Positions 1-8,061 of a stretch of DNA of 64,000 nt are shown one piece after another. Numbering within the stretch: position 1 is the stretch's first letter; the number at the start of each line of letters is the position of its first letter. Origin of the DNA: Citrobacter rodentium NBRC 105723 = DSM 16636 (GTDB lineage Bacteria > Pseudomonadota > Gammaproteobacteria > Enterobacterales > Enterobacteriaceae). The position numbers and the translations under genes are program-made. The notes below the pieces were generated by a model. That model saw only the letters and a list, made by a program, of their open reading frames with translations, was not told where the DNA came from and did no database searches. The stretch is taken from contig NZ_CP082833.1 in NCBI RefSeq assembly GCF_021278985.1, forward strand, positions 1,922,001 to 1,986,000, given 5' to 3'.

Positions 1-1
1 C

Positions 2-802
2 ATTACCCGTCCGCTCGCCACTCTGCAAAAGGAGCTGGAGACCCGCACGGCGGATAACCTGACGCCTGTCGACATCCGTAGCTCAACACTCGAAATAGAA
101 GCGGTGGTTTCCGCGCTCAATCAGCTGGTGCACCGGCTGACCACGACCCTCGAAAACGAACGGCTGTTTACCGCCGACGTGGCGCACGAACTGCGCACGC
201 CGCTGGCCGGGGTGCGCCTGCACCTGGAACTGCTGTCAAAGGCGCACAATATCGACGTCGCGCCGCTGGTGGCGCGGCTGGACCAGATGATGGACAGCGT
301 CTCGCAGCTGTTGCAGCTCGCCCGCGTCGGCCAGTCATTCTCATCGGGAAATTATCAGCAGGTCCGGCTGCTGGAGGATGTGATTCTGCCCTCCCGGGAT
401 GAGCTGAGCGCGATGCTCAGGCAGCGCGAGCAGACGTTGCTGCTGCCGCAAGCGTGCGATGAAGTAATGGTCAAAGGTGACGCCACGCTGTTGCGTATGC
501 TGCTGCGCAATCTGGTGGAAAACGCCCACCGCTACAGCCCGCAGGGGACGACGATAAGTATCACGTTATGCGCAGAGAAGCAGGCGGTGATGGGAGTTGA
601 GGATCAGGGGCCGGGGATTGATGAGAGCAAGTGCGGCGAATTAAGCAAAGCCTTTGTGCGCATGGACAGCCGTTTTGGCGGCATCGGGCTGGGATTAAGC
701 ATTGTCAGCCGCATCACGCAGCTGCATCGCGGACAGTTCTTTCTGCAAAACCGCGCCGACGCCACGGGCACCCGCGCGTCGGTGGTGCTGGAGAAGGTTT
801 AG
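2..802 (+). CDS. basS: Sensor histidine kinase BasS/PmrB, C-terminal 266 codons
   Basis: The frame is open from base 2, so the N-terminal sensor and first membrane part lie outside the window. What remains is the end of the HAMP linker, the dimerisation/phosphoacceptor box HELRTPL (around codon 62 of the visible part), an N-box (LRNLVENAHRYSP) and G-boxes (DQGPGID, GGIGLGLSI) of the HATPase domain. The sequence is nearly collinear with E. coli BasS. The kinase phosphorylates BasR/PmrA in response to ferric iron, aluminium or mild acid and drives lipid A modification. The stop codon overlaps the convergent pmrR stop by two bases. Confidence 0.97.
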   Translation: MTRPLATLQKELETRTADNLTPVDIRSSTLEIEAVVSALNQLVHRLTTTLENERLFTADVAHELRTPLAGVRLHLELLSKAHNIDVAPLVARLDQMMDSVSQLLQLARVGQSFSSGNYQQVRLLEDVILPSRDELSAMLRQREQTLLLPQACDEVMVKGDATLLRMLLRNLVENAHRYSPQGTTISITLCAEKQAVMGVEDQGPGIDESKCGELSKAFVRMDSRFGGIGLGLSIVSRITQLHRGQFFLQNRADATGTRASVVLEKV

Positions 803-888
803 TAGGTGGTCACCCAGATGTACAGGAAGCTGCTGACCACCAGAACGCTGAATATTGTTGTCAGACTTTCACAGATACGTTTTTTCAT
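799..888 (-). CDS. pmrR: PmrR, 29-residue inner-membrane peptide inhibitor of LpxT
   Basis: This short frame is preceded by a strong ribosome site (GGAGGAG, 5-6 bases before ATG). It encodes a basic start (MKKR), a hydrophobic stretch (about residues 11-26) and a Tyr C-terminus, and matches E. coli PmrR, also 29 residues and also convergent with basS. PmrR is known to bind and inhibit the lipid A phosphotransferase LpxT when PmrA is active. A PmrA box lies about 45 bases upstream of the start. Its stop codon sits inside the basS stop region on the other strand. Confidence 0.93.
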   Translation of the reverse strand: MKKRICESLTTIFSVLVVSSFLYIWVTTY

Positions 889-931
889 CACACTCTCCTC
901 CGGAAAACAGAGAAGAGTATGCCCGCGTGAG

Positions 932-948
932 ATTAAGTAAACCTTAAG
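932..948 (-). promoter_or_regulatory. PmrA (BasR) box of pmrR
   Basis: On the minus strand the sequence reads CTTAAG-GTTTA-CTTAAT, two direct half-sites separated by 5 bases, which is the established PmrA recognition pattern. A weak -10-like CATACT follows at 916-921, so the box occupies the -35 position as expected for a PmrA-activated promoter. It closes a loop in which PmrA activates a peptide that tunes lipid A phosphate. Confidence 0.9.
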
Positions 949-954
949 GCGCCC

Positions 955-1107
955 TGCCGGATGGCGGCTTACGCCTTATCCGGCCTACTCATCGAACGCT
1001 TCTCCTGGAGGTCGGCACCCGTAGGCCTGGTAAATCTGTAGGCCTGATAAGCGCAGCGCCATCAGGCAATACCTGCCGGATGGCGGCTTACGCTTTATCC
1101 GGCCTAC
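955..1107. repeat. REP/BIME cluster downstream of proP
   Basis: Two REP units with the core CCGGATGGCGGC..CGGCC (955-988 and 1074-1107) flank an inverse unit of the other subtype (1038-1068, GGCCTGATAAGCGCAGCGCC). The last unit supplies the proP stop codon (cta at 1104-1106). Between the units, 993-1017 is an exact copy of 1140-1164 inside proP, so part of the proP 3' end was duplicated with a REP. Confidence 0.9.
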
Positions 1108-2606
1108 TCATCAATGCGCGGATGCTGCTGAACCAGACGCGAACGCTTCTCCTGGAGGTCGGCAATTTCCTGATCGATATTGTCGATCTTCTGCTCGATG
1201 TTATCGTAGTGCTCGCCAAGAATTTCTTTGGCTTCCTGAATATCGGAAGCGGCAGGCGTCGCCCCTTTCAGCGGACGGTTCGCCGTCTCTTTCATGGTCA
1301 TACCGGTAATAAGACCAATCACCGCAATCACCATCAGGTAATAGGCGGGCATCATCAGATCCCGCGAGCTTTCCACCAGCCAGGCGGCCAGCGTCGGCGT
1401 CAGACCGGCGATCAGCACCGAGATATTAAATGCCGCCGCCAGCGCGCTGTAACGAATGTGCGTCGGGAACATCGCCGGCAGCGTGGAGGCCATAACCCCG
1501 GTGAAGCAGTTCAGGATCACCGCCAGCATCAGCAGACCGGCGAAAATCAGGCCGATAACGTTGCTGTTAATCAGGATAAAGGCCGGGATCGCCAGCACAA
1601 ACAGCGCGATACTGCCTAAAATCACAAACGGTCGACGGCCAAAGCGGTCGCTCAGCAGCCCCATCACCGGCTGGACAAACAGCATCCCGATCATAATGGC
1701 GATAATAATCAGCACGCCGTGATCTTCCGAGTAGTGCAGGTTATGCGACAGATAACTCGGCATATAGGTCAACAGCATGTAGTAGGTGACGTTGGTGGCG
1801 ATCACCAGGCCGATACAGGCCAGCAGGCTGCGCCAGTGCTTCGTCGCAATCTCTTTAAAGGAGACTTTCGGCCCGTCCTGTAGCCCTTCGCGGTCGCCCT
1901 GTTCCAGTTTTTCGACATGCTGCTGGAACGCCGGAGTCTCTTCCAGCGCATGGCGCAGGTAAAGCCCGATAATCCCTAACGGCAGGGCGATAAAGAACGG
2001 AATACGCCAGCCCCAGTCAAGGAAGTTCTGTTCGCCGACGACCGTGGAGATCAGCACCACCACGCCCGCGCCCAGCACAAACCCGGCAATCGAGCCAAAG
2101 TCCAGCCAGCTGCCCATAAAGCCGCGCTTACGGTCAGGCGAATACTCGGCGACAAAGATCGACGCGCCGGTGTACTCGCCGCCCACCGAAAAGCCCTGCG
2201 CTATCTTACACAGCAGCAGCAGGATCGGCGCCCAGATGCCTATCGAGGCATAGGAGGGGATCAGACCGATACAAAACGTACTGATCGACATAATGACAAT
2301 GGTGATAGCCAGAATCTTCTGACGACCATATTTGTCGCCGAGCATACCGAAGAACAAACCACCGAGCGGGCGAATCAGAAAGGGAACGGAGAAGGTGGCA
2401 AGTGCGGCAATCATCTGCACGCTGGGGTCTGCCCCCGGGAAGAAGACTTTACCTAATGCGTAGGCAACGAAGCCGTAGACGCCAAAATCGAACCACTCCA
2501 TCGCGTTACCCAGCGAAGCGGCGGTAATGGCTTTGCGCAGTTTACCATCGTCAATAATGGTGACGTCGCGAAGCGTAATCGGTTTTACTTTTTTCCTTTT
2601 CAGCAT
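1104..2606 (-). CDS. proP: Osmosensory proline/glycine betaine:H+ symporter ProP
   Basis: This is a 500-residue major facilitator with 12 membrane segments, near-identical in pattern to E. coli ProP, including the GDKYGRQK loop between helices 2 and 3. The C-terminal tail (about residues 455-497) has heptads (DNIEQKIDNIDQEIADL), the antiparallel coiled coil that tunes osmotic activation. I use ATG at 2606 (MLKRKK), with GAGGA 5 bases upstream; an in-frame ATG four codons earlier lies before this ribosome site. It imports proline, betaine and ectoine under hyperosmotic stress. A CRP site lies upstream. Confidence 0.97.
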   Translation of the reverse strand: MLKRKKVKPITLRDVTIIDDGKLRKAITAASLGNAMEWFDFGVYGFVAYALGKVFFPGADPSVQMIAALATFSVPFLIRPLGGLFFGMLGDKYGRQKILAITIVIMSISTFCIGLIPSYASIGIWAPILLLLCKIAQGFSVGGEYTGASIFVAEYSPDRKRGFMGSWLDFGSIAGFVLGAGVVVLISTVVGEQNFLDWGWRIPFFIALPLGIIGLYLRHALEETPAFQQHVEKLEQGDREGLQDGPKVSFKEIATKHWRSLLACIGLVIATNVTYYMLLTYMPSYLSHNLHYSEDHGVLIIIAIMIGMLFVQPVMGLLSDRFGRRPFVILGSIALFVLAIPAFILINSNVIGLIFAGLLMLAVILNCFTGVMASTLPAMFPTHIRYSALAAAFNISVLIAGLTPTLAAWLVESSRDLMMPAYYLMVIAVIGLITGMTMKETANRPLKGATPAASDIQEAKEILGEHYDNIEQKIDNIDQEIADLQEKRSRLVQQHPRIDE

Positions 2607-2824
2607 AGCTGTCCTCATAGACTAAGCCCTGTCTCGCTGCATACCGCGTTCATTGGCGCAACCTGCGCGAACGTCACCGTCGAGCGCTGGAATCGCGCGG
2701 GCGCAATTCCTTTAACAAGCGTAGCAGGTTTACTTACACAGACCGGTTAAGGGTCGTACAACCGAACCTGTTGACGCCTGAATTGGGCGGTTAATAACCT
2801 CTTTACCCTACCAGTGTTTAAATT

Positions 2825-2840
2825 TGTGATCAACTTCACA
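2825..2840 (-). promoter_or_regulatory. CRP site upstream of proP
   Basis: TGTGATCAACTTCACA is TGTGA-N6-TCACA, a perfect CRP consensus on both halves. A CRP site of the same sequence is known at the E. coli proP P1 promoter, where CRP represses. The spacing of about 220 bases to the start codon agrees with that arrangement. Confidence 0.85.
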
Positions 2841-3081
2841 TATATGTGCGCATTCCGTCAAACAACGTAAATAAGGTGATTCTCAGACCCTTTTTCTCAG
2901 TAACAGGTTCACATTTTTTACTCTCTCTGCTCTGGGTAAATCCTTATTCCCTGCTGAAAAATCACCGCGGTCACTATTCCCCTGCTATGTAAATTTTCCG
3001 CGCTTTTTTACAACTTCTTTACGCTTATTTTGAATAAGCAAAGTTCGTGCGAATGTTTAGATTAATTATGTGACAAAGATA

Positions 3082-3100
3082 ACTAAAACACTGTTTCGTT
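3082..3100 (+). promoter_or_regulatory. Predicted KdgR operator before kdgT
   Basis: ACTAAAACACTGTTTCGTT matches the published enterobacterial KdgR pattern AATRAAAYRNYRTTTYATT at 17 of 19 positions. KdgR is the repressor of pectin/2-keto-3-deoxygluconate genes, and the next gene is a KDG permease. The operator lies 209 bases before the start, so the transcript would have a long leader. Confidence 0.6.
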
Positions 3101-3308
3101 TTGATTGAATCAATATTCCAATGAATGCAAGATAAGAGACGAGGTAACACCACCGGGGCGCGAAAGCCGCTGACAGCTGGCGCAATCGTTACGTACCACG
3201 AAAAGAAAACGCAGCTTCCCCTGCCTGTCTTTTCAATATAACAAACTGAATTTCAATACCTTTTGCCGCCTTGTTCGCGCATTCTGCGAACGAGAAGTGA
3301 GGATGTTT

Positions 3309-4307
3309 ATGAAAATTAAAGCCACTATTGAACGCATCCCTGGTGGGATGATGTTGATTCCATTGCTGCTTGGCGCAATTTTAAATACCCTGGCGCCGGA
3401 AACGGGCGCGTATTTTGGTTCGTTTACGAAAGGCATGATTAGCGGCACGGTGCCGATTCTCGCCGTCTGGTTCTTTTGTATCGGTGCGTCGATAGATTTA
3501 CGCGCCACCGGTACGGTATTACGTAAATCCGGTACGCTGGTGATTACCAAAATTGCCGTGGCGTGGGTAGTGGCCATGATCGCCGCCTCGTTTATTCCGG
3601 ATACCGGCATTCAGACCGGTTTCTTTGCCGGCCTGTCGGTGCTGGCGATTGTCTCCGCGATGGATATGACCAACGGCGGCCTGTACGCCAGCCTGATGAA
3701 CCAGTACGGCACCAAAGAGGAGTCCGGCGCGTTCGTTCTGATGTCGCTGGAGTCCGGTCCGCTGATGACAATGGTGATCCTCGGTACCGCTGGCCTTGCC
3801 TCTTTCGAGCCGCATCACTTCATCGGCGCGGTATTGCCGTTCCTGATTGGCTTTACGCTGGGCAACCTCGACCACGATCTGCGCGCATTCTTCAGCAAGG
3901 CGACGCCGGTGCTGATCCCGTTCTTCGGCTTCGCGCTGGGTAACACTATTAACCTGAGCGTTATCGTCGATACCGGCCTGCTGGGTATTCTGCTGGGTGT
4001 GGCGGTAATTATTATCACCGGTATTCCGCTGATTATCGCCGACCGCGTGATCGGCGGCGGTAACGGTACGGCGGGGGTGGCGGCCTCTTCTGCGGCGGGC
4101 GCTGCGGTGGCTAACCCGGTGATTATCGCGCAGATCAACCCGGCGTTTGAACCGGTCGCGGCCTCCGCAACGGCGCTGGTGGCCGCCAGCGTGATTGTCA
4201 CCGCCATTCTGGTGCCGATTATTACCGCGCTGTACGCCAGACGCTTCGGCAATGTTCCGGCGCCGATCGGTGCGGAGGAGAAAACCGCGCAATCTTTGAA
4301 TCACTAA
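3309..4307 (+). CDS. kdgT: 2-keto-3-deoxygluconate:H+ symporter KdgT
   Basis: The product has 332 residues and about ten hydrophobic segments. It aligns along its whole length with E. coli KdgT (start M-x-IK-x-x-IE-x-IPGGMML, central AMDMTNGGLYAS, and the glycine/alanine-rich GGGNGTAGVAASSAAGAAVA). It imports 2-keto-3-deoxygluconate, the end product of pectate and glucuronide breakdown. I chose ATG at 3309 because TGAGGA lies about 7 bases upstream; GTG (3297) and ATG (3303) lie upstream in frame. In E. coli kdgT is elsewhere (near cpxP/sodA), so its place beside proP is lineage-specific. Confidence 0.93.
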   Translation: MKIKATIERIPGGMMLIPLLLGAILNTLAPETGAYFGSFTKGMISGTVPILAVWFFCIGASIDLRATGTVLRKSGTLVITKIAVAWVVAMIAASFIPDTGIQTGFFAGLSVLAIVSAMDMTNGGLYASLMNQYGTKEESGAFVLMSLESGPLMTMVILGTAGLASFEPHHFIGAVLPFLIGFTLGNLDHDLRAFFSKATPVLIPFFGFALGNTINLSVIVDTGLLGILLGVAVIIITGIPLIIADRVIGGGNGTAGVAASSAAGAAVANPVIIAQINPAFEPVAASATALVAASVIVTAILVPIITALYARRFGNVPAPIGAEEKTAQSLNH

Positions 4308-4320
4308 CCTTCACTTTCAG

Positions 4321-4344
4321 CCCCCTCCTCTCCGTGGGAGGGGG
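4321..4344 (+). terminator. Strong hairpin after kdgT
   Basis: CCCCCTCC, a 8-base loop, then GGAGGGGG forms an 8-bp G+C stem 13 bases after the kdgT stop. No T-run follows (cgattaacg), so it may be a 3' stabiliser or a weak terminator. Confidence 0.55.
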
Positions 4345-4419
4345 CGATTAACGACCACGCACGTTTTCCCTCTTTCGTCTCGTCTGATTTCGTCATCCAA
4401 TTTTTAAACGCCAGTAGAC

Positions 4420-4448
4420 CCGACAACATTGGGGATTTTGTGTATAAT
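4420..4448 (+). promoter_or_regulatory. Sigma-70 promoter of phnA
   Basis: A perfect -10 (TATAAT, 4443-4448) is preceded at 17 bp by a weak -35 (CCGACA, 4420-4425). Right after the -10 the leader can form a hairpin, ATTGCCG..CGGCAAT (4447-4466). Confidence 0.75.
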
Positions 4449-4517
4449 TGCCGCCTTTTTCGGCAATCTGCCATATTTTTTGGGCTTTTGGCCCTGCTGA
4501 CGTTTGAGGAACACACC

Positions 4518-4853
4518 ATGTCATTACCTGTCTGCCCACAATGCAATTCTGAATACACCTACGAAGATAACGGCATGTACATCTGTCCGGAGTGCGCGCA
4601 CGAATGGAACGATGCGGATCCAGCGCAGGAGAGCGACGAACTGATTGTGAAAGATGCCAACGGCAACCTGCTGGCCGATGGCGACAGCGTGACCGTTGTT
4701 AAAGACCTGAAGGTGAAAGGCAGCTCTTCCATGCTCAAGATCGGCACCAAAGTGAAAAATATCCGTCTGGTGGAAGGCGACCACAACATCGATTGCAAAA
4801 TCGACGGCTTTGGCCCGATGAAGCTGAAATCCGAGTTTGTGAAAAAGAACTGA
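4518..4853 (+). CDS. yjdM: Zinc-ribbon protein PhnA/YjdM
   Basis: The product has 111 residues, the same length as E. coli PhnA and differing at only a few positions. The N-terminus is a zinc ribbon (C-x2-C at residues 6-9 and C-x2-C at 23-26); the rest is an SH3-like beta domain (GDSVTVVKDLKVKG). The start is ATG after TTTGAGGAACACACC. Despite the name it is not needed for phosphonate use in E. coli; the phosphonoacetate hydrolase label belongs to another protein. Here phnC-P do not follow it. Confidence 0.95.
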   Translation: MSLPVCPQCNSEYTYEDNGMYICPECAHEWNDADPAQESDELIVKDANGNLLADGDSVTVVKDLKVKGSSSMLKIGTKVKNIRLVEGDHNIDCKIDGFGPMKLKSEFVKKN

Positions 4854-4887
4854 TTTCTTGCGCCTGCCGTCATGTTGCCGGGGGCGA

Positions 4888-5781
4888 TCAGTTGTGGTTC
4901 GCATATCGCAGCGTCAGGCGCACACCCCATGCGTCTGACAGCAAAACGGCAAACGCATAGAGCTTTTCAGGGCTGATGTTTGTGCCGGAAAAATCAAGCT
5001 CCACCGCACTGCCCGCTGAGCAAAAAAGCAGCGTGTGCCAGTCAGAGCCGCGACAGGTATTTTCTACTACGGCAATGCTGTTCAGCCAACCGGCTGGAAA
5101 CTCCACGCAGGCATGTTTATAGCGCAGACCATAATGTTTCCCCGTTACTTTCCTGAAGGCATATATTCCCCAGTCAAATATCTGGTCGGTATTGACATCA
5201 CCGGATATGACAGGCGTAACGTAGCCGCCGCCAGGAAGAACAGCAAGGCTTCGTTCAATAAAAGCAAAGCGCCAGGCGTCACAATCGTGGTCGTTCGCTG
5301 AAGGATAATTCACGATATCAGGGAGACGATACGCGACAATGCCATTTCTGCGCGTACCGGCGGGCGAAAAGAAACTATAAGGGCTGTCCAGTTGCCGAAG
5401 AGTGAAACCCGGCTGCTTTTGCCACGCCCGCCGCTCCTTTTCTGCAGGTATCAACGTCTCAGCAGTGGCCTCCTGCTCACTTTGCTCCGGCGCCCAGAAC
5501 GTTAAGCACAGCATGACCGCGAAAATAATGAAAATACCGGGCACCCAGCCGTATTGCTGCCAGCCAGTGTGAATTAACGCCACCGAACAGCCCAACAGCA
5601 GGCAAAAAATGATGCGGGCGGGTATGCCTGATTTAATCACCTGGAATCCCCGCGCCGCGGTAATAAGGGCAACCAGCGTTCCCGATACCACGGGCGAAAA
5701 GTCATGCAACCCATATCCGCTGAGTATCACGACAGCAACGTAAAGTATCAACGTTCTCTTTTCACTATTATTGATGGCCAT
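4888..5781 (-). CDS. Unrecognised membrane-anchored protein
   Basis: The product has 297 residues if the ATG at 5781 is used (a GTG 4 codons earlier is possible). The first 100 residues contain three hydrophobic segments (about 10-25, 27-50, 55-90). A charged linker follows (about 105-125, SEQEATAETLIPAEKERR). The last 170 residues form a soluble domain with aromatic and glycine-rich stretches (YSFFSPAG, LPGGGYVTPVI, KHYGLRYKHACVEFPAGW). I recognise no family. It is tandem with the next gene upstream (58 bases apart) and occupies the place of the phosphonate operon of E. coli. Confidence 0.7.
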   Translation of the reverse strand: MAINNSEKRTLILYVAVVILSGYGLHDFSPVVSGTLVALITAARGFQVIKSGIPARIIFCLLLGCSVALIHTGWQQYGWVPGIFIIFAVMLCLTFWAPEQSEQEATAETLIPAEKERRAWQKQPGFTLRQLDSPYSFFSPAGTRRNGIVAYRLPDIVNYPSANDHDCDAWRFAFIERSLAVLPGGGYVTPVISGDVNTDQIFDWGIYAFRKVTGKHYGLRYKHACVEFPAGWLNSIAVVENTCRGSDWHTLLFCSAGSAVELDFSGTNISPEKLYAFAVLLSDAWGVRLTLRYANHN

Positions 5782-5839
5782 CTCTGTTCTCACCGTTTAA
5801 GAGAAATACAGCACATTCACCGCCAGAAAGACGGGCTAT

Positions 5840-6718
5840 TTAGCGGATTAAACGTTGATAATGACAGGCATGATCCATCTGTTCTTCCCTGCCCTTATAC
5901 AGTAACGCCAGCCATGCTCTTCTTTCCATTAAACCTGACGCGGTAAAATCGAAAACCGGCATACCGCGTAAAATCGTTACCGCCATTCCATCAAGACGCT
6001 TGTCTTTTTCCCGGGGACCTGACTTGTTGAATACCCTGTCTTCAAACTTCGCGAATTGTTTTTCACAAAAGGGAGAAAGTTTATAAATACGCGTACTGTC
6101 CCGATAGGCTTCTCTGGTGATATCAGGATCCTGTTCCCAGGTTTTCCTGGCAAAATGACAATACTCGTTTAACGTTGCACGGGTCTGGTTAGATCTCATT
6201 TTAACCATGAGAACGTCGATAAAAGACAACATCTCAGGAAGCAGACGTTCCACCTCCGCCAGCTTTGTGGAAATACGCTGCCTGTAAACCTCTCTGTAGG
6301 CGAGGCAGGCATCAGGCAAGGAAAGCGCGTAGAGTACGCTTTCTTTCGCCTCGTCTTCACTTTCATATTGCGTCGCGCTTTGCAGAGATTGCTCTATTCC
6401 ATCGTAGACTTCATCCAGGCCGCCATCGCAGTCATACTCATCAAACTCTTTCCTGACGAAATAATCCTGAAAGATGTCGACCCGTTTCTCAAATGAAAGT
6501 GAAGCTAACTCTTCAACATTTTTACCCAGGTCGGAAAAACCTGTTTTATAACTGGCATAAACATGGCTAAGGGTATTGCAGGTCAGAGAAAGAGAATTTT
6601 TATTAGCAAACACAGATGAACTGTAGCCGCCGCACAAAATAATCAATATCGCGAGGAGAGTTTTTCGCTTAACAACATTACGCAGCAACGCATACCCGCG
6701 TTGCGGAAAATTATCCAT
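5840..6718 (-). CDS. Unrecognised exported protein
   Basis: The product has 292 residues. A long basic N-region (MDNFPQRGYALLRNVVKRK) precedes a hydrophobic core (LLAILIILCGG) and a probable signal cleavage after SVFA (about residue 38), so the mature part is probably periplasmic. The mature part is helical, highly charged, and has six cysteines spread along it (two near residues 47 and 96, others at about 137, 186, 218 and near the C-terminus), suggesting disulfides. No family is recognised. It may be cotranscribed with the membrane protein downstream. Confidence 0.7.
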   Translation of the reverse strand: MDNFPQRGYALLRNVVKRKTLLAILIILCGGYSSSVFANKNSLSLTCNTLSHVYASYKTGFSDLGKNVEELASLSFEKRVDIFQDYFVRKEFDEYDCDGGLDEVYDGIEQSLQSATQYESEDEAKESVLYALSLPDACLAYREVYRQRISTKLAEVERLLPEMLSFIDVLMVKMRSNQTRATLNEYCHFARKTWEQDPDITREAYRDSTRIYKLSPFCEKQFAKFEDRVFNKSGPREKDKRLDGMAVTILRGMPVFDFTASGLMERRAWLALLYKGREEQMDHACHYQRLIR

Positions 6719-6866
6719 AACAATGCCACCTCATCCCTACAGGTAGCAAAGATAATTGCATAGCGTACCAGCGCTGTAAACAGAGGAGACTCTGTCAGAT
6801 TCTTAATTAAAAAGCCATGGCGGTCCGCGCCTGAGTATGAGCAGGAAGCGGCTACGATGGATACTG

Positions 6867-7196
6867 TCAGCGCGCGTAATCCTCTTCCATTCTGCGCTCT
6901 TCGTCGTCAAGCTGACGGCGCTCGCGGTCAAGCTGGCGCTGGCGTTCGTCCAGTTGACGACGCCGGTCCTCAAACTGACGGCGACGGTCATCATACTGTC
7001 GGCGGCGATCGTCGCTCACTTCGCTGCGCCAGCCGTCGTCACGCTCATCGTCATAATCGCGACCGTTATCCTGCTGATAAGCATCGTTAATCGCCTGCTG
7101 AATGTTGCCGATGGCGTCATCAATAATATCGGCCTGCGCTGGAATCGCGGTCAGCGACAGGAAGCCGAATAAAAAGAGCGTCGGATAGCGTTTCAT
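6867..7196 (-). CDS. yjdP: YjdP, exported Arg/Asp/Gln-rich repeat protein
   Basis: The product has 109 residues and matches E. coli YjdP along its length. A signal peptide (MKRYPTLFLFGFLSLTAIPAQA) is followed by an acidic linker and then a run of heptad-like units (DDRRRQ / FEDRRRQL / DERQRQL / DRERRQL) that should form one long charged helix in the periplasm. The function is unknown. It lies next to rpiB as in E. coli, which marks the right-hand edge of the missing phn operon. Confidence 0.9.
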   Translation of the reverse strand: MKRYPTLFLFGFLSLTAIPAQADIIDDAIGNIQQAINDAYQQDNGRDYDDERDDGWRSEVSDDRRRQYDDRRRQFEDRRRQLDERQRQLDRERRQLDDEERRMEEDYAR

Positions 7197-7270
7197 AGCG
7201 TCAGCCTCACAGATGGACTGGCTCTACGTTAATAAATGGTTAATGGCAGCTGTAGCGGAGGAATCTCAAT

Positions 7271-7714
7271 TCATCTCCGCTCAGCCGCAGCTATCGCCTC
7301 CACCCGTTGTTGATGGCGCCCCCCTTCGAATTCCGCATTCAGCCAGGCGTCAACGATCATTTTCGCCAGTTCCAGCCCAACCACCCGGGAACCAAAAGCG
7401 AGTACGTTGGTATCATTATGCTGACGGGAAAGCTGCGCCGAATAGGGCTCGCTACAGACGACAGCGCGGATCCCCGCAAATTTATTCGCCGTAATCGAAA
7501 TGCCCACTCCCGTACCGCAAATCAGAATCCCGCCGTCGGCCTCTCCTTTGACGACCGCCTGCGCAACCTTACTGGCATATAAGGGGTAATCGGTGCGTTC
7601 ACCGGACCAGGCGCCTTTATCAATCACCTCTATACCGCGCTGCATAAGGTGGTCCAGGATATCCTCTTTAAGAATGTATCCAACATGGTCACAGCCAAAA
7701 GCTATTTTTTTCAT
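7271..7714 (-). CDS. rpiB: Allose-6-phosphate/ribose-5-phosphate isomerase RpiB
   Basis: The product has 147 residues, matching E. coli RpiB (149). The family signature is intact: MKKIAFGCDHVGY at the start, the active Cys in ILICGTGVGISI (about residue 66), and SRQHNDTNVLAFGSR. It interconverts ribose 5-phosphate with ribulose 5-phosphate and allose 6-phosphate with allulose 6-phosphate. I use ATG at 7714 after GGCGGGTGG; a longer frame upstream lacks support. It is divergent from alsR, its known repressor in E. coli. Confidence 0.96.
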   Translation of the reverse strand: MKKIAFGCDHVGYILKEDILDHLMQRGIEVIDKGAWSGERTDYPLYASKVAQAVVKGEADGGILICGTGVGISITANKFAGIRAVVCSEPYSAQLSRQHNDTNVLAFGSRVVGLELAKMIVDAWLNAEFEGGRHQQRVEAIAAAERR

Positions 7715-8061
7715 ATCCACCCGCCTCACTTCACAAGTTAAATTTTTTTGTGATTTAAACAACCATCAAGGCCAATAAAACGCCAATTCCGGCGCTTTTG
7801 GTCTGTTCTACATACCTGAATCAGACAAAGCAATAGCTTAAAATTGCCGCCTGGCTGAAGTAAAAGATGCCCGCCTTTTCCGAAACAAACTTAACATACT
7901 GTTTTATTTTGGATTATTTAAAAAAGGCTCTTCCTGCATCGCTAAAGTTTCACGAAACCAAAAACTTTATAAAATTACTGATTTTGTGAAGTTACCGACA
8001 TCTTTTCTGCTTCCGCTGTGGTGATATAGTGGCGTCTACATTTTAAGGACAAGAGAACGTA
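7715..8061. other. rpiB / alsR divergent control region
   Basis: This 347-base A+T-rich gap contains the promoters of both divergent units. Nested partial inverted repeats occur around 7945-8000 (TTTCACGAAAC and, further on, GATTTTGTGAAG), the likely zone for AlsR (RpiR) binding, but I cannot fix one operator. No gene is seen here. Confidence 0.45.

Larger units (their letters stand above)
2607..3308. other. Divergent proP / kdgT regulatory region
   Basis: About 700 bases separate the two divergent genes. The proP side holds a CRP palindrome (2825-2840). The kdgT side holds a KdgR-like operator (3082-3100) and, just before the gene, a 6-bp inverted repeat (GTTCGC at 3273 and GCGAAC at 3286). 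The middle is A+T-rich. I see no further convincing frame. In E. coli crfC and yjcZ occupy this interval; they are absent here. Confidence 0.6.

Noticed and set aside
3815..4304. Antisense frames over kdgT, nrf, acs and other G+C-rich genes
   Set aside because: They are low-complexity shadows (His/Arg/Gln-rich) of the real genes and lack ribosome sites.
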